A stretch of 64,000 nucleotides of DNA from assembly GCF_004801885.1 (NCBI RefSeq), contig NZ_SSSM01000005.1:1012690-1076689 (forward strand). The letters are read 5' to 3'. The DNA comes from Naasia lichenicola (GTDB taxonomy: Bacteria > Actinomycetota > Actinomycetes > Actinomycetales > Microbacteriaceae). Of the stretch, positions 17,761 through 26,420 are shown piece after piece (positions within the stretch are counted from its first letter, which is position 1; each line of letters starts with the position of its first letter). The notes beneath the pieces are model-generated. The model worked only from the letters and a program-made list of their open reading frames with translations, did not search any database and was not told the origin of the DNA. A program made the translations under genes and the position numbers.

Positions 17761-18360
17761 TCAGCCGCGACGCACCGGTGCGAAGCGGACGGTCCGCGTC
17801 GGAGTGACGGCGCCGTCCACCGGCTGGTCGTGGCGCTCACGGGGAACGTCAGCGAGCAACTCGCTGTCGAAGACTACCGCGTACACCGGCGGGCACTTCT
17901 CCATCGATCCCAGTGTCTTGTCGAAGTACCCCCGGCCCCATCCCATCCGGGTTCCGCGCCCATCGACGGCGGCGGCGGGCACGATGATCAGGCCGACGTC
18001 GTTGATCGCCATCGGACTGAGCACCTCGCCGGCGAGGGACGGCATGCCGAACGCGTCGACCTCCTCCTCCGTCTCCTCGTCCGCAAGAGTCCAGTCGAGC
18101 AGCCCGTCGACCCGGGAGATGGGCAGGAGGGCGCGGATGTCGTTCGCGAGCGCCCAATGCAGGAACGGGCGGGTGTCGGGCTCGTCGCTCGACGACAGGT
18201 AGGCCGAGACCGAGGTGGCCCCCAGGCTGCCCACGAGCTGGATCAGCTGCTCGGTGAAGCCCTCGCTGGCGGCGGCCCGTTCCGTGCTGGTCAGATTGCG
18301 CCGACGCTCCCGCAACTCAGCCCGAAGTGCCCTCTTTTGGTGGGTCGGATCGGTCGGCAT
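17761..18360 (-). CDS. 5-formyltetrahydrofolate cyclo-ligase
   Basis: A 199-aa cytosolic enzyme converting 5-formyl-THF to 5,10-methenyl-THF with ATP, so salvaging folate one-carbon units. Seen: the N-terminal basic helix (KRALRAELRERRRNLT) and the family signature RMGWGRGYFDKTL, plus LIIVPAAAVDGRG just before it. Normal length for the family. The ATG is preceded by TAAAAT 6 nt upstream (plus-strand 18367-18372), a clean leaderless promoter. The gene diverges from galU with only 40 bases between start codons. Confidence 0.92.
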   Translation of the reverse strand: MPTDPTHQKRALRAELRERRRNLTSTERAAASEGFTEQLIQLVGSLGATSVSAYLSSSDEPDTRPFLHWALANDIRALLPISRVDGLLDWTLADEETEEEVDAFGMPSLAGEVLSPMAINDVGLIIVPAAAVDGRGTRMGWGRGYFDKTLGSMEKCPPVYAVVFDSELLADVPRERHDQPVDGAVTPTRTVRFAPVRRG

Positions 18361-18400
18361 GGCATGATTTTAGGCTTTCCCGGCCGGTAGCCTTGCCACC
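18361..18400. promoter_or_regulatory. Back-to-back leaderless promoters for cyclo-ligase and galU
   Basis: Only 40 bases separate two divergent ATGs. On the minus strand TAAAAT (18367-18372) lies 6 nt from the cyclo-ligase start; on the plus strand TAGCCT (18388-18393) lies 7 nt from the galU start. Each promoter's upstream elements must overlap the other promoter or the other gene's start. Confidence 0.65.
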
Positions 18401-19306
18401 ATGGCTTACCACATCACTAAAGCGGTCATCCCTGCCGCCGGTCTCGGCACCCGATTCCTCCCGGCAACCAAAGCGATGCCCAAGGAGATGCTGCCGGTCG
18501 TCGACAAGCCCGCCATCCAGTACGTGGTGGAGGAGGCGGTCGCCGCAGGCCTCAACGATGTGCTCATGGTCACCGGTCGCAACAAGTACGCGCTCGAGAA
18601 CCACTTCGACCGCGTCGCCGAGCTCGAGGCCACCCTCGAGGCGAAGGGCGACCTCGCCAAGCTCCAGCGCGTGCAGGAGTCGACCGGCCTCGCCGACCTC
18701 CACTACACCCGTCAGGGCGACCCGAAGGGGCTCGGCCACGCGGTGCTCCAGGCCAAGATGCACGTCGGCCGCGAGCCATTCGCGGTTCTCCTCGGCGACG
18801 ACCTGATCGACGCGCGCGACCCGCTGCTGTCGCGGATGATCGAGGTCCAGCAGGCCCGTCGCACCTCCGTCGTGGCGCTCATGGAGGTCGACCCCTCGCA
18901 GATCCACCTCTACGGTGCCGCCGCGGTGGAGCTCACCGACGAGGAGGATGTCGTGCGCATCACCGGCCTCGTGGAGAAGCCGTCCGCTGAGACCGCGCCG
19001 TCCAACTACGCCATCATCGGTCGCTACGTCCTGCGGCCCGAGGTCTTCGACGTGCTCGAGACCACCGCTCCCGGCAAGGGCGGCGAGATCCAGCTGACCG
19101 ACGCGCTGCAGCGGCTCGCCGTGGCTCCTGACTGGACGGGCGGCGTCTACGGTGTTGTCTTCCGTGGACGGCGCTACGACACCGGCGACAAGATCGACTA
19201 CATCAAGGCGATCGTGCAGCTGGCGTGCGACCGCGACGACCTCGGCCCCGAGCTCCGCCCGTGGCTGATGGACTTCGTGGCGTCACTGTCCGCGCCCGTC
19301 AAGTAG
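18401..19306 (+). CDS. galU: UTP--glucose-1-phosphate uridylyltransferase
   Basis: A 301-aa nucleotidyltransferase making UDP-glucose from UTP and glucose-1-phosphate, feeding cell-wall and capsule sugars. Seen: the nucleotide-binding loop AGLGTRFLPATKAMPKEM, the substrate segment VDKPAIQYVVEEAV, FAVLLGDDLID with its metal-binding Asp, and VEKPSAETAPSNYAIIGRYV, all in the GalU order. Full length. Downstream lie a RimJ-like acetyltransferase and a SepX/GlpR-like protein. In many actinobacteria this neighbourhood also holds glp (a MoeA paralog) between galU and rimJ; here it is absent. Confidence 0.95.
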   Translation: MAYHITKAVIPAAGLGTRFLPATKAMPKEMLPVVDKPAIQYVVEEAVAAGLNDVLMVTGRNKYALENHFDRVAELEATLEAKGDLAKLQRVQESTGLADLHYTRQGDPKGLGHAVLQAKMHVGREPFAVLLGDDLIDARDPLLSRMIEVQQARRTSVVALMEVDPSQIHLYGAAAVELTDEEDVVRITGLVEKPSAETAPSNYAIIGRYVLRPEVFDVLETTAPGKGGEIQLTDALQRLAVAPDWTGGVYGVVFRGRRYDTGDKIDYIKAIVQLACDRDDLGPELRPWLMDFVASLSAPVK

Positions 19307-19364
19307 CGCGCGTTCCGCTCAGGCCGGTCACGCAGAACTCCCAGTAGAAGAGGACCGTCCGCAC

Positions 19365-20015
19365 GTGGCGATCATTCCCACCCTTCGCTCCGGGCGGACG
19401 ACGATCCGACCCATCCGTCTGCGCGATGCGCGGCCGATGGAGCGCGAGCTGATCGAGAACCGCGGCTGGCTGCGGGAGTGGGAGGCCACGAACCCGCGGG
19501 GCCCGATCAGCTTCGACACCCGAGCGTCCATCCGTGCGCTCCAGGGCAATGCGCGCACGGGCCAGGGCCTCCCGTTCGCCATCGAGGTGGACGACCAGTT
19601 CGCCGGTCAGCTCAACGTCTCAGGGATCGCCTACGGCTCCACCTCGTCCGCATCCATCGGCTACTGGATCGCTGAGCGCTTCGCCGGTTCCGGCGCGACG
19701 CCCACCTCCGTGGCGCTGGCGACGGACTACTGCTTCCAGCAGCTCGGACTGCATCGGATGGAGATCTGCATCCGACCCGAGAACGCCAAGTCGCTGCGGG
19801 TGGTCGAGAAGCTCGGCTTCCGGTATGAGGGCTTGCGGCGGCGCTTCATCCACATCAACGGCGACTGGCGCGACCACTTCTGCTTCGCCCTGGTGGCGGA
19901 GGAGCTGGACGAGGGCGTGCTCGAGCGCTGGGCCGGCGGACGGGTGCCCGCTGAGAACGCGCAGATTCCGGAGAGCGACCGCGAGGCGGCCCGCACGCAG
20001 TTCCCGCCCCGCTGA
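19365..20015 (+). CDS. GNAT N-acetyltransferase, RimJ/RimL-like
   Basis: A 216-aa acetyl-CoA-dependent acetyltransferase of the ribosomal-protein type (RimJ/RimL/PseH group). Seen: RTTIRPIRLRDARPMEREL at the start, the acetyl-CoA pyrophosphate-binding stretch near ERFAGSGATPTSVALATDY, and the typical closing block HRMEICIRPENAKSLRVVEKLGFRYEG. Start is GTG 19365 with GAAGAGGA about 11 nt upstream. It lies between galU and the SepX-like gene, the gene order typical of the actinobacterial glp/glpR region. The acceptor protein cannot be read from sequence. Confidence 0.88.
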   Translation: MAIIPTLRSGRTTIRPIRLRDARPMERELIENRGWLREWEATNPRGPISFDTRASIRALQGNARTGQGLPFAIEVDDQFAGQLNVSGIAYGSTSSASIGYWIAERFAGSGATPTSVALATDYCFQQLGLHRMEICIRPENAKSLRVVEKLGFRYEGLRRRFIHINGDWRDHFCFALVAEELDEGVLERWAGGRVPAENAQIPESDREAARTQFPPR

Positions 20016-20135
20016 ACCGCCTCTCACCAGTTCCGCCGTCGGGAGTGCCCTTTACCTCAAAGTTCGAGGAACTTTGTGGCGGACACGCCCCACGCTTCCG
20101 AGGTCCGCGGATCGCACGCCCCTACCTTTGGGGAC

Positions 20136-21101
20136 ATGGGAGTTGAAGGCGTCGGCGGGGGAGTGATCATCGCGATCGCTGCAGCGCTCTGGCTCGTCTA
20201 CCTCATGCCGACGTGGCTCCGCCGGCGGCAGTACATGGCCACCGAGCGCAACGCGGTACGCCTGCAGCAGACCCTCCGGATCCTCGCCGAGACGGCCGAG
20301 ATCCCGGATGAGGTCCGCGCCGAGGCCACCGCCAAGAGCGTCGCCGAGCAGCACCGGGCGCTCCGGCAGTCCGCGCGGAAGGCCGAGTCCGTCTCCCGAT
20401 CCAACGATGCGGCAGCGTCCCGCGAGCTCTCGCGCAAGCGCCAGTCGAAGCGGACGACGGTCAAGGACGCCGAGCTGCGCGAGCCCATCAAGAAGGCCGC
20501 CGCCGTCTCCGCAATCGCAGCTTCTCGACTTCGTCGCACCCGCCTGATGTCCACCGTGGTCCTCGTCGCCGCCATCGTCGGCGCGGTCTTCGGGGCGACC
20601 GAGGTGCTGACGACAGGTTCATGGATCGCTCTCGTGGCGTCCGTCGTCGTCGGATTCGGCGCGCTCGGCATGCTCCAGCGGATCGCCACGGTCGCCGCAG
20701 CGCGCCGCGCGACCCAGGAGGTCGACCGCACGATCACGGTGGCGCCGCCTGTGCAGAGCTTCACCGACTGGCAGCGCAGTGACCCGGAGCGTCCGACCTG
20801 GACGCCCGTCCCGCTGCCGAAGCCGCTCTATCTGTCTCACCGCGAGGACGCCCCGGGCATCGACTTCTCGCGGGTGCGTGCGGAGGCGGCCGCGGCCGCC
20901 GAGGCGGATGAGCTGCTCCGTGCCGCGCTCGCCGAGCCCGAGGTGACTCAGCTCTCCACGAAGCGCGAGCAGAAGGCAGCAGCGCCTGCGGCCTCCGAAT
21001 CCTCCGACGGATCCGGCTACGCGGCCATGGGGCACATCGGCGAGACCTCGCCGGGCATCACGGACCTCAACGACGTGCTGCGCCGCCGTCGCGCCGTCTG
21101 A
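20136..21101 (+). CDS. SepX/GlpR-like divisome membrane protein
   Basis: A 321-aa protein with an N-terminal membrane helix followed by a basic motif (GVIIAIAAALWLVYLMPTWLRRRQ), a long polar charged region (about 40-135), two adjacent helices (VVLVAAIVGAVFGATEV and WIALVASVVVGFGALGML) and a C-terminal cytoplasmic tail ending DLNDVLRRRRAV. This topology and the galU-rimJ position match SepX of Streptomyces and GlpR of Corynebacterium, septal proteins partnering with FtsZ-linked machinery. Identity is inferred from topology and gene order, not from an alignment. I start at ATG 20136, with TACCTT (20123-20128) 7 nt upstream; a GTG at 20076 would add 20 residues. Confidence 0.7.
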   Translation: MGVEGVGGGVIIAIAAALWLVYLMPTWLRRRQYMATERNAVRLQQTLRILAETAEIPDEVRAEATAKSVAEQHRALRQSARKAESVSRSNDAAASRELSRKRQSKRTTVKDAELREPIKKAAAVSAIAASRLRRTRLMSTVVLVAAIVGAVFGATEVLTTGSWIALVASVVVGFGALGMLQRIATVAAARRATQEVDRTITVAPPVQSFTDWQRSDPERPTWTPVPLPKPLYLSHREDAPGIDFSRVRAEAAAAAEADELLRAALAEPEVTQLSTKREQKAAAPAASESSDGSGYAAMGHIGETSPGITDLNDVLRRRRAV

Positions 21102-21144
21102 GCAGTTCGGCACGACGCGGTAATGCGGACACCGCGCGGTCGTG

Positions 21145-21182
21145 CGGACAAAAAGCGATCGGGTGCCAGAGCGTTTTGTCCG
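21145..21182. terminator. Candidate terminator hairpin after sepX-like gene
   Basis: CGGACAAAAA (21145-21154) pairs with TTTTGTCCG (21174-21182) around a 19-nt loop. It lies 43 bases after the sepX-like stop and before the tRNA gene. It may stop read-through toward the tRNA. Confidence 0.45.
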
Positions 21183-21260
21183 AAGCGCATCGTTGAGATG
21201 ACCCCGGGGTGTCGGCGGGCGGGGAGCGGGTTCCGTTCCTGATATCGTTGACGGGCACTT

Positions 21261-21336
21261 GGGCCTATGGCGCAGTTGGTAGCGCGCCTCGTTCGCATCG
21301 AGGAGGTCAGGGGTTCGAATCCCCTTAGGTCCACCA
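21261..21336 (+). tRNA. tRNA-Ala (anticodon CGC)
   Basis: A full cloverleaf can be drawn. The acceptor stem GGGCCTA/TAGGTCC (one G-T pair) includes an encoded CCA (21334-21336). The D arm contains AGTTGGTAGCGC, the anticodon stem CCTCG/CGAGG carries loop TTCGCAT giving anticodon CGC, which reads GCG alanine codons, and the T arm has GGTTCGAATCC. A terminator hairpin follows at once. Confidence 0.95.
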
Positions 21337-21339
21337 AGT

Positions 21340-21375
21340 GAAATGGCATCGCCCCTCGGCGATGCCATTTCTTTT
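21340..21375 (+). terminator. Rho-independent terminator of tRNA-Ala
   Basis: GAAATGGCATCG pairs with CGATGCCATTTC around a short loop and is followed by TTTT, a classic intrinsic terminator just after the tRNA. Confidence 0.85.
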
Positions 21376-21404
21376 GTCGGGCGGATGTTCCGATGAGGGG
21401 CCGC

Positions 21405-22673
21405 TTACAACCCGAGGACGCGCTGCAGGTAGGCGTTGCGGAACTTGCCCGTTGGATCCATCCGGTCGGCCAGGTTCCGGAAGGCCGCAAGGTGCGGATA
21501 CTTCGGCACGACGTCGTCAGCAGCCAACGCGAACCACTTGCCCCAGTGCGGGCGGGCATCGAAGGGCGCGAGCGCCGCCTCGAGGGTGGGCAGCAGGGCG
21601 CGGACCTCGGTCGGATGGTTCTTCCAGGTGAAGTGGATGGCCAGGCTGGCAGCACCGCGGGTCGGGCTCAGCCACTGCGAGTCGCCCGCCACGGATCGCA
21701 GCTCGCTGATCAGCAGGTGCGGCTGCAGCAGCTCCCGCAGCCCATGCACGGCGGTCACGGCCTCGATGGCGCGGGTGCGATCCACGAAGTACTCGGTCTG
21801 GATCTCATCGCCGTTGCTCGGCGTCGCATCCAGCCGGAAGTGGGGGAGGCGCTCGGACCACGGCCCCGGCAGTCCGCCCTGGGTCGTGGTGTTGTCATGC
21901 CCCTCGTCCGCCGGCGACATCACCTTCTCGCCCGCGGAGGCGGCCCCGAAGAATCCCGACCCGGGATCCGGCTCCGCCTCGCCGATCCGCGTCTTGACCC
22001 AGACCTGCTGCACGGCGCTCTCACGCCAGTCGGTGAACAGGCTCACGCTGTAGGCGCTGGCCATGATGGCGTCCAGCTCGGCACGCGCGGTCGACCACGG
22101 CAGGTCGACGAAGACGTCCTGTCGCACCTGGTAGCTGGGCTGGATCCGCAGCGTCAGCCGGGTGACGACGCCGATCGCACCGAGAGCGATGACGGCTCCG
22201 GCGAAGTCCGGATCCCGATCGCTGAGCCGCACGAGATCGCCGTCGGCTCCGATCCGCTCGACGGCGACGACGGCGGAGGAGAGGCTCCCGTTGCGATCGC
22301 CTGAGCCGTGCGTTCCGGTGGCGGTCGCTCCGGCGATGGAGATGTGGGGGAGCGAGCCCATGTTGTGCAGGGCCCAGCCGCGCTGCTCGAGGAAGACGGC
22401 GAGCTCACCGTAGCTGGTGCCGCCGGTCACGGTCACGGTCGATGCCTCTGCGTCGATCAGCGGCTCGTCTTCGAGCTCCGCGAGGCTGATCAATACGCCG
22501 TCCGTGTCGGCGAGGTCGTTGAACGAGTGGCGCGATCCGAGGGCGCGGATGCGCGTCGCGCCCGCCACCAGAGCCTGCGCCTCGCCGATCGTCGTCGGAC
22601 GATGCAGCGCCGCGGCCCCATACCGGTGGGTGCCCGCCCAGTTCGATCCAGCATCGCTCGTGGAGTCCGTCAT
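21405..22673 (-). CDS. FAD-linked alditol/xylitol oxidase
   Basis: A 422-aa vanillyl-alcohol-oxidase-fold flavoenzyme of the alditol oxidase group, which oxidises sugar alcohols (xylitol, sorbitol) with oxygen and releases hydrogen peroxide. Seen: RALGSRHSFNDLADTDG, where His49 corresponds to the histidine that binds FAD covalently in AldO, then HISIAGATATGTHGSGD in the FAD-binding domain, and a C-terminal ALO domain ending PTGKFRNAYLQRVLGL. No signal peptide, so cytosolic. Start ATG at 22673 has TAGGTT 7 nt upstream. It diverges from a peroxide-type Fur regulator and catalase, which fits an enzyme that makes peroxide. Confidence 0.85.
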   Translation of the reverse strand: MTDSTSDAGSNWAGTHRYGAAALHRPTTIGEAQALVAGATRIRALGSRHSFNDLADTDGVLISLAELEDEPLIDAEASTVTVTGGTSYGELAVFLEQRGWALHNMGSLPHISIAGATATGTHGSGDRNGSLSSAVVAVERIGADGDLVRLSDRDPDFAGAVIALGAIGVVTRLTLRIQPSYQVRQDVFVDLPWSTARAELDAIMASAYSVSLFTDWRESAVQQVWVKTRIGEAEPDPGSGFFGAASAGEKVMSPADEGHDNTTTQGGLPGPWSERLPHFRLDATPSNGDEIQTEYFVDRTRAIEAVTAVHGLRELLQPHLLISELRSVAGDSQWLSPTRGAASLAIHFTWKNHPTEVRALLPTLEAALAPFDARPHWGKWFALAADDVVPKYPHLAAFRNLADRMDPTGKFRNAYLQRVLGL

Positions 22674-22719
22674 GAGGCCCAACCTAATCGGCGGCGACGA
22701 GCGCGGGATGCACGGCTGA

Positions 22720-22736
22720 TTATGAATGATTCATAA
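22720..22736. promoter_or_regulatory. Fur/PerR-type operator
   Basis: TTATGAATGATTCATAA is a perfect 8-1-8 inverted repeat, strikingly AT-rich for this genome and close to the PerR box form TTATAATnATTATAA. It lies 19 bases upstream of the fur-like start and between the divergent oxidase and regulator genes. Confidence 0.75.
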
Positions 22737-22755
22737 CTACTGATTAGCTGAACGG

Positions 22756-23208
22756 GTGAGCACCGATCCGCAGGACCTCCTCCGCGCAGCAGGTCTGCGC
22801 GTGACGAGCCAGCGGATCGCGGTGCTCACAGCGCTCGACTCGCGCTCGCACGCCGACACCGAGAGCATCCACCGCGCCGTCCAGGAGCAGCAGCCCGACA
22901 TCACCGTGCAATCGGTGTACGTCGTGCTCGCAGCTCTGACCGAGGCGGGGATCCTCCGCCGCATCGAGCCGGCGGGCTCGCCCGCGCTGTACGAGCGGCG
23001 CGTCGGGGACAACCACCATCACGTCATCTGCAGCGCCTGCGGCGCCGTCGGCGACGTGGATTGCGTGGCAGGCTCCGCGCCCTGCCTGCATCCCTCGGAT
23101 GCAGGCGGCGGATCGGCACAGGCATGGCGGATCCAGACCGCGGAGGTCACCTTCTGGGGACTGTGCCCGGCATGCCAGGCGGCGGAACGGGTCGAGCGAT
23201 CCACGTAG
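22756..23208 (+). CDS. Fur-family regulator (PerR/FurA-like)
   Basis: A 150-aa metal-dependent repressor. The N-terminal winged helix (LRAAGLRVTSQRIAVLTALDSR ... VYVVLAALTEAGILRRIE) is followed by the dimer/metal domain with DNHHHVICSACGAVGDVDC and a second CPAC pair, the structural zinc site. Placement just before a catalase suggests peroxide sensing like FurA/CatR/PerR rather than iron uptake control; this is inference from context. Start is GTG 22756, with TTAGCT (22744-22749) 6 nt upstream. A palindromic operator just upstream suggests autoregulation. Catalase starts only 30 bases after its stop. Confidence 0.88.
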   Translation: MSTDPQDLLRAAGLRVTSQRIAVLTALDSRSHADTESIHRAVQEQQPDITVQSVYVVLAALTEAGILRRIEPAGSPALYERRVGDNHHHVICSACGAVGDVDCVAGSAPCLHPSDAGGGSAQAWRIQTAEVTFWGLCPACQAAERVERST

Positions 23209-23238
23209 GACGAACCGAAAACGACCGGATAGGGACGC

Positions 23239-24783
23239 ATGACCGACACGACCACGAACCCACCCACCACGACCAACTCCGGTGCACCCGTCGCCAGCGA
23301 CGCCCACTCGCAGAGCGTCGGCGCGGATGGCCCCATCGCCCTGCATGACCACTACCTGGTCGAGAAGCTCGCCCAGTTCAACCGCGAGAAGGTGCCCGAG
23401 CGCATCGTGCACGCGAAGGGCGGCGGAGCCTTCGGAACCCTCGAGGTCACCGAAGACGTGTCCGCCTACACGCGGGCCGCGCTCTTCCAGCCCGGCGTGG
23501 TCACCGAGACCCTCGCCCGCTTCTCGACCGTGGCCGGCGAGCAGGGCAGCCCTGACACCTGGCGCGATCCGCGCGGCTTCGCGCTGAAGTTCTACACGAC
23601 CGAGGGCAACTACGACCTCGTCGGCAACAACACCCCGATCTTCTTCATCCGCGACGGCATCAAGTTCCCCGACTTCATCCACTCGCAGAAGCGGCTGCCC
23701 GGATCCCATCTGCGCAACAACGACATGCAGTGGGACTTCTGGTCGCTTTCGCCCGAGTCGGCGCACCAGGTCACCTGGCTGATGGGGGACCGCGGCCTGC
23801 CCGCATCATGGCGGCACATGGACGGCTTCGGATCGCACACCTACCAGTGGATCAACGCCGCCGGCGAGCGGTTCTGGGTCAAGTACCACTTCAAGACCAA
23901 CCAGGGCATCGAGATCCTGTCCCAGGAGCAGGCCAACCAGATCGCCGGCGAGGACGCGGACTTCCACATCCGCGACCTCGGCGAGGCGATCGACCGCGGC
24001 GACTTCCCGAGCTGGACCCTGTCGGTGCAGATCATGCCCTACGCGGATGCGGCCACCTACCGGTTCAATCCGTTCGACCTGACCAAGGTCTGGCCGCACG
24101 GGGACTACCCGCTGCACAAGGTCGGCACGCTGACCCTCAACCGCAACCCGGCGAACTACTTCGCCGAGATCGAGCAGGCGACCTTCGCCCCGTCGAACTT
24201 CGTGCCCGGCATCGCCGCTAGCCCGGACAAGATGCTGCTCGCCCGCATCTTCAGCTATGCGGACGCGCACCGCTACCGGGTGGGCACGAACCATGCCCAG
24301 CTGCCGGTGAACGCACCTCACGCCGCTCCTGTGAACTCCTACTCCAAGGACGGTGCGGCCCGATATTCGTTCAATGCGGCGTCGACCCCGGTGTACGCCC
24401 CGAACTCGTTCGGCGGGCCGGCCGCGTCCGCTGAGGCCGCCGGCGACACCGGCGGCTGGGAGAGCGACGGCGAGCTGCAGCGGACTGCAGCAACCCTGCA
24501 CGCCGAGGACGACGACTTCGGCCAGGCCGGCACCCTCGTCCGCGAGGTGCTCGACGACGCAGCTCGTGAGCGACTGGTGAACAACATCGCCGGGCACGTC
24601 GGCCAGGTCACGATCCCCGAGATCAAGGCGCGCGCGATCCAGTACTGGAAGAACGTCGACCAGAACCTGGGCGAGCGGGTCGAGGCGCTGTTGGCGACTC
24701 GTGAGCTCGACGCAGCGGCTGCGCCGCCGAACGCGGCCGGTCTCAACCGCGAGTCCGAGAGCGACGTCGCGCTGACCGTCTAG
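23239..24783 (+). CDS. katA: Monofunctional haem catalase
   Basis: A 514-aa small-subunit catalase breaking hydrogen peroxide into water and oxygen. Seen: the catalytic histidine segment [13 protein letters not shown], the catalytic Asn in [15 protein letters not shown], the haem-ligand tyrosine segment [21 protein letters not shown], and a full-length beta-barrel between them. The length fits clade 3-type enzymes without the extra flavodoxin domain of large catalases. It is the second gene of an operon with the Fur/PerR-like regulator, presumably de-repressed by peroxide. Confidence 0.94.
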   Translation: MTDTTTNPPTTTNSGAPVASDAHSQSVGADGPIALHDHYLVEKLAQFNREKVPERIVHAKGGGAFGTLEVTEDVSAYTRAALFQPGVVTETLARFSTVAGEQGSPDTWRDPRGFALKFYTTEGNYDLVGNNTPIFFIRDGIKFPDFIHSQKRLPGSHLRNNDMQWDFWSLSPESAHQVTWLMGDRGLPASWRHMDGFGSHTYQWINAAGERFWVKYHFKTNQGIEILSQEQANQIAGEDADFHIRDLGEAIDRGDFPSWTLSVQIMPYADAATYRFNPFDLTKVWPHGDYPLHKVGTLTLNRNPANYFAEIEQATFAPSNFVPGIAASPDKMLLARIFSYADAHRYRVGTNHAQLPVNAPHAAPVNSYSKDGAARYSFNAASTPVYAPNSFGGPAASAEAAGDTGGWESDGELQRTAATLHAEDDDFGQAGTLVREVLDDAARERLVNNIAGHVGQVTIPEIKARAIQYWKNVDQNLGERVEALLATRELDAAAAPPNAAGLNRESESDVALTV

Positions 24784-24799
24784 CCACGCACACCGACCG

Positions 24800-24873
24800 A
24801 ATCAAGGAGTTGCCGCCTCCCGCCGACGCAGTCATGCGGATCGGAGGGCCTTCGGGCGAGAAACTCCTTGATT
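24800..24873. terminator. Candidate terminator/palindrome after catalase
   Basis: AATCAAGGAGTT (24800-24811) pairs perfectly with AACTCCTTGATT (24862-24873). A 50-base GC-rich loop between them can fold further. It lies 16 bases after the catalase stop. Confidence 0.5.
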
Positions 24874-24928
24874 TGGTCTGGTGGGCGAGCAGGGTGGGGC
24901 GCGGAGGTGGGGCGCGCATAATGAGCGG

Positions 24929-25342
24929 ATGATCTCCGTGCCGCTCGCAAGAGAGCTGCGAGCGTCCGGGCTGCGCTGGACTCCCGAGTCGGGCGACCGA
25001 TTCCTCGTCGACCAGGCCGAGATGCTCGACGTCTACACCGTCAGCGAGATGACGGTCGAAGCGCACACCTTCCCATCCGGAACGGTGCTCGGCTTCAACG
25101 GCACGACCGAATGGGCGCTCGACTCGGTGGGCGTGGACGACGCGCTCTGGCTGCCTCGCGAGGACCAGCTGCGGGCGATGCTGCGCGGCACCTTCCGCAG
25201 TCTCCGGATCGGTGACGGGATCGACGCCGAGTACACGGTCTCCATCGTGTTCCAGGGGACCGATCGTGAATTCACGGCCTCCACGGCGGATGACGCCTAC
25301 GGCCGCGCGCTGCTGCAGCTGGTGTCGGCCAGCTCGAGCTGA
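24929..25342 (+). CDS. Conserved actinobacterial hypothetical protein
   Basis: A 137-aa soluble protein starting MISVPLARELRASGLRWTPESGDRF, with a middle segment LGFNGTTEWALDSV and LWLPREDQLRAML. Similar small proteins are widespread in actinobacteria and are sometimes labelled pilus assembly CpaE, a name not supported by any domain here. Start ATG 24929 has CATAAT (24917-24922) 6 nt upstream. No catalytic motif, signal peptide or membrane helix is visible. Confidence 0.72.
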   Translation: MISVPLARELRASGLRWTPESGDRFLVDQAEMLDVYTVSEMTVEAHTFPSGTVLGFNGTTEWALDSVGVDDALWLPREDQLRAMLRGTFRSLRIGDGIDAEYTVSIVFQGTDREFTASTADDAYGRALLQLVSASSS

Positions 25343-25527
25343 CGCTGAGAAGCCCGCCGCGGTCGCTCTGCTGACCCCGAATCCGCCGTTCCACGCCCCC
25401 ATCGGAAGCGGACAGCGGGTCGGACTGGCGGGTCCACCCCCGAACGGGGGATCATGAGGGGAGGATGGCGGATCCGACTGCTCAGCACGGTCGATGCGCC
25501 AGGGGGCACTGAGAGAGGCGATCACGC

Positions 25528-26403
25528 ATGCGGGGGAGAACAGTCGGGGGACTGACGTTCGCGGTCCTGGTGGGCAGCGGGATGGCGCTCGCCGTCTCCG
25601 CGCCCGCGATCGCCGACACCTGTGGGGCGGCGGCGGCAGTCATTACGTCAGCGGACGCTTCGCAGTTCGCTGCACTCGACGGGAACAATGGGAGCTCACC
25701 CGACAACGTCGTCGACTACTCGGAGTGGGTCCTGGCGGGCGGAACCGCCACCTGCGCGACGGACACAGGGCTCGTCGAGTTCACGACCTACCCAGCTTCT
25801 CAGCCACCGACCACAGAGCCGACCAATCCCGAGCCTCCGGTGACCACCGAGCCATCAGCTGCTCCGAGTGAGTCTCCGTCGACCGCTCCTTCAGAAGCGC
25901 CGTCCGAAGCGCCCACAACGTCTGCTCCCACCCAGCCGCAGGCGTCCCAGCCCGCAACGTCGGGCGGCACCGCAGGCAGCGGTTCATCCGGCGCCTCGAC
26001 CAGCAATGGATCCACCAGCGGATCCACCTCCGGAGGTTCGACCTCGAACTCCAGCAGCAGTGGGTCGACATCGCGCACCACGACGACCTCCGCGAGCGGC
26101 GCCATCACAACGGCACCCGTCTCCATCGCGGCTGCCGTCGCGACCCCTCCCGCGCTCACCGAGGTTCAGACCGAGGCAGCGTCGGATGCCATCAAGGAGA
26201 CGCGCTCGCAGCTCCCGGTCAGCATCGACCCCAGCCCTGTGCTGCTCTCGGACCAGGCGTCTGCGACCGGATCGCCGATCGTCTCGCCGAATGACACGGG
26301 CATGCTCGCGATCGTGGTGGGCATGTCGGCCATCAGCATCGGCTGCGCCGCGTTCTCCGTGGTCCTGCGCCGCCGCAAGATCGGCTCCCGCCACTCCATC
26401 TGA
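25528..26403 (+). CDS. Secreted, membrane-anchored Ser/Thr/Pro-rich surface protein
   Basis: A 291-aa protein with a signal peptide (about 1-29, ending VSAPAIA), a small N-terminal domain containing two cysteines (DTCGAAAA and ATCATD, likely a disulfide), then about 100 residues of Pro/Thr/Ser/Gly low complexity. A C-terminal membrane helix (LAIVVGMSAISIGCAAFSVVL) is followed by RRRKIGSRHS. No LPXTG sorting signal, so it is tethered by the helix. The linker is a likely site for O-mannosylation by the GT39 enzyme encoded at 49.7 kb; that is inference. Function unknown. Confidence 0.72.
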   Translation: MRGRTVGGLTFAVLVGSGMALAVSAPAIADTCGAAAAVITSADASQFAALDGNNGSSPDNVVDYSEWVLAGGTATCATDTGLVEFTTYPASQPPTTEPTNPEPPVTTEPSAAPSESPSTAPSEAPSEAPTTSAPTQPQASQPATSGGTAGSGSSGASTSNGSTSGSTSGGSTSNSSSSGSTSRTTTTSASGAITTAPVSIAAAVATPPALTEVQTEAASDAIKETRSQLPVSIDPSPVLLSDQASATGSPIVSPNDTGMLAIVVGMSAISIGCAAFSVVLRRRKIGSRHSI

Positions 26404-26420
26404 GGTCGTCGCCCACTCGA

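Noticed and set aside
25528..26403. Sortase-anchored (LPXTG) surface protein
   Set aside because: The C-terminus has a membrane helix and basic tail but no LPXTG-type motif.
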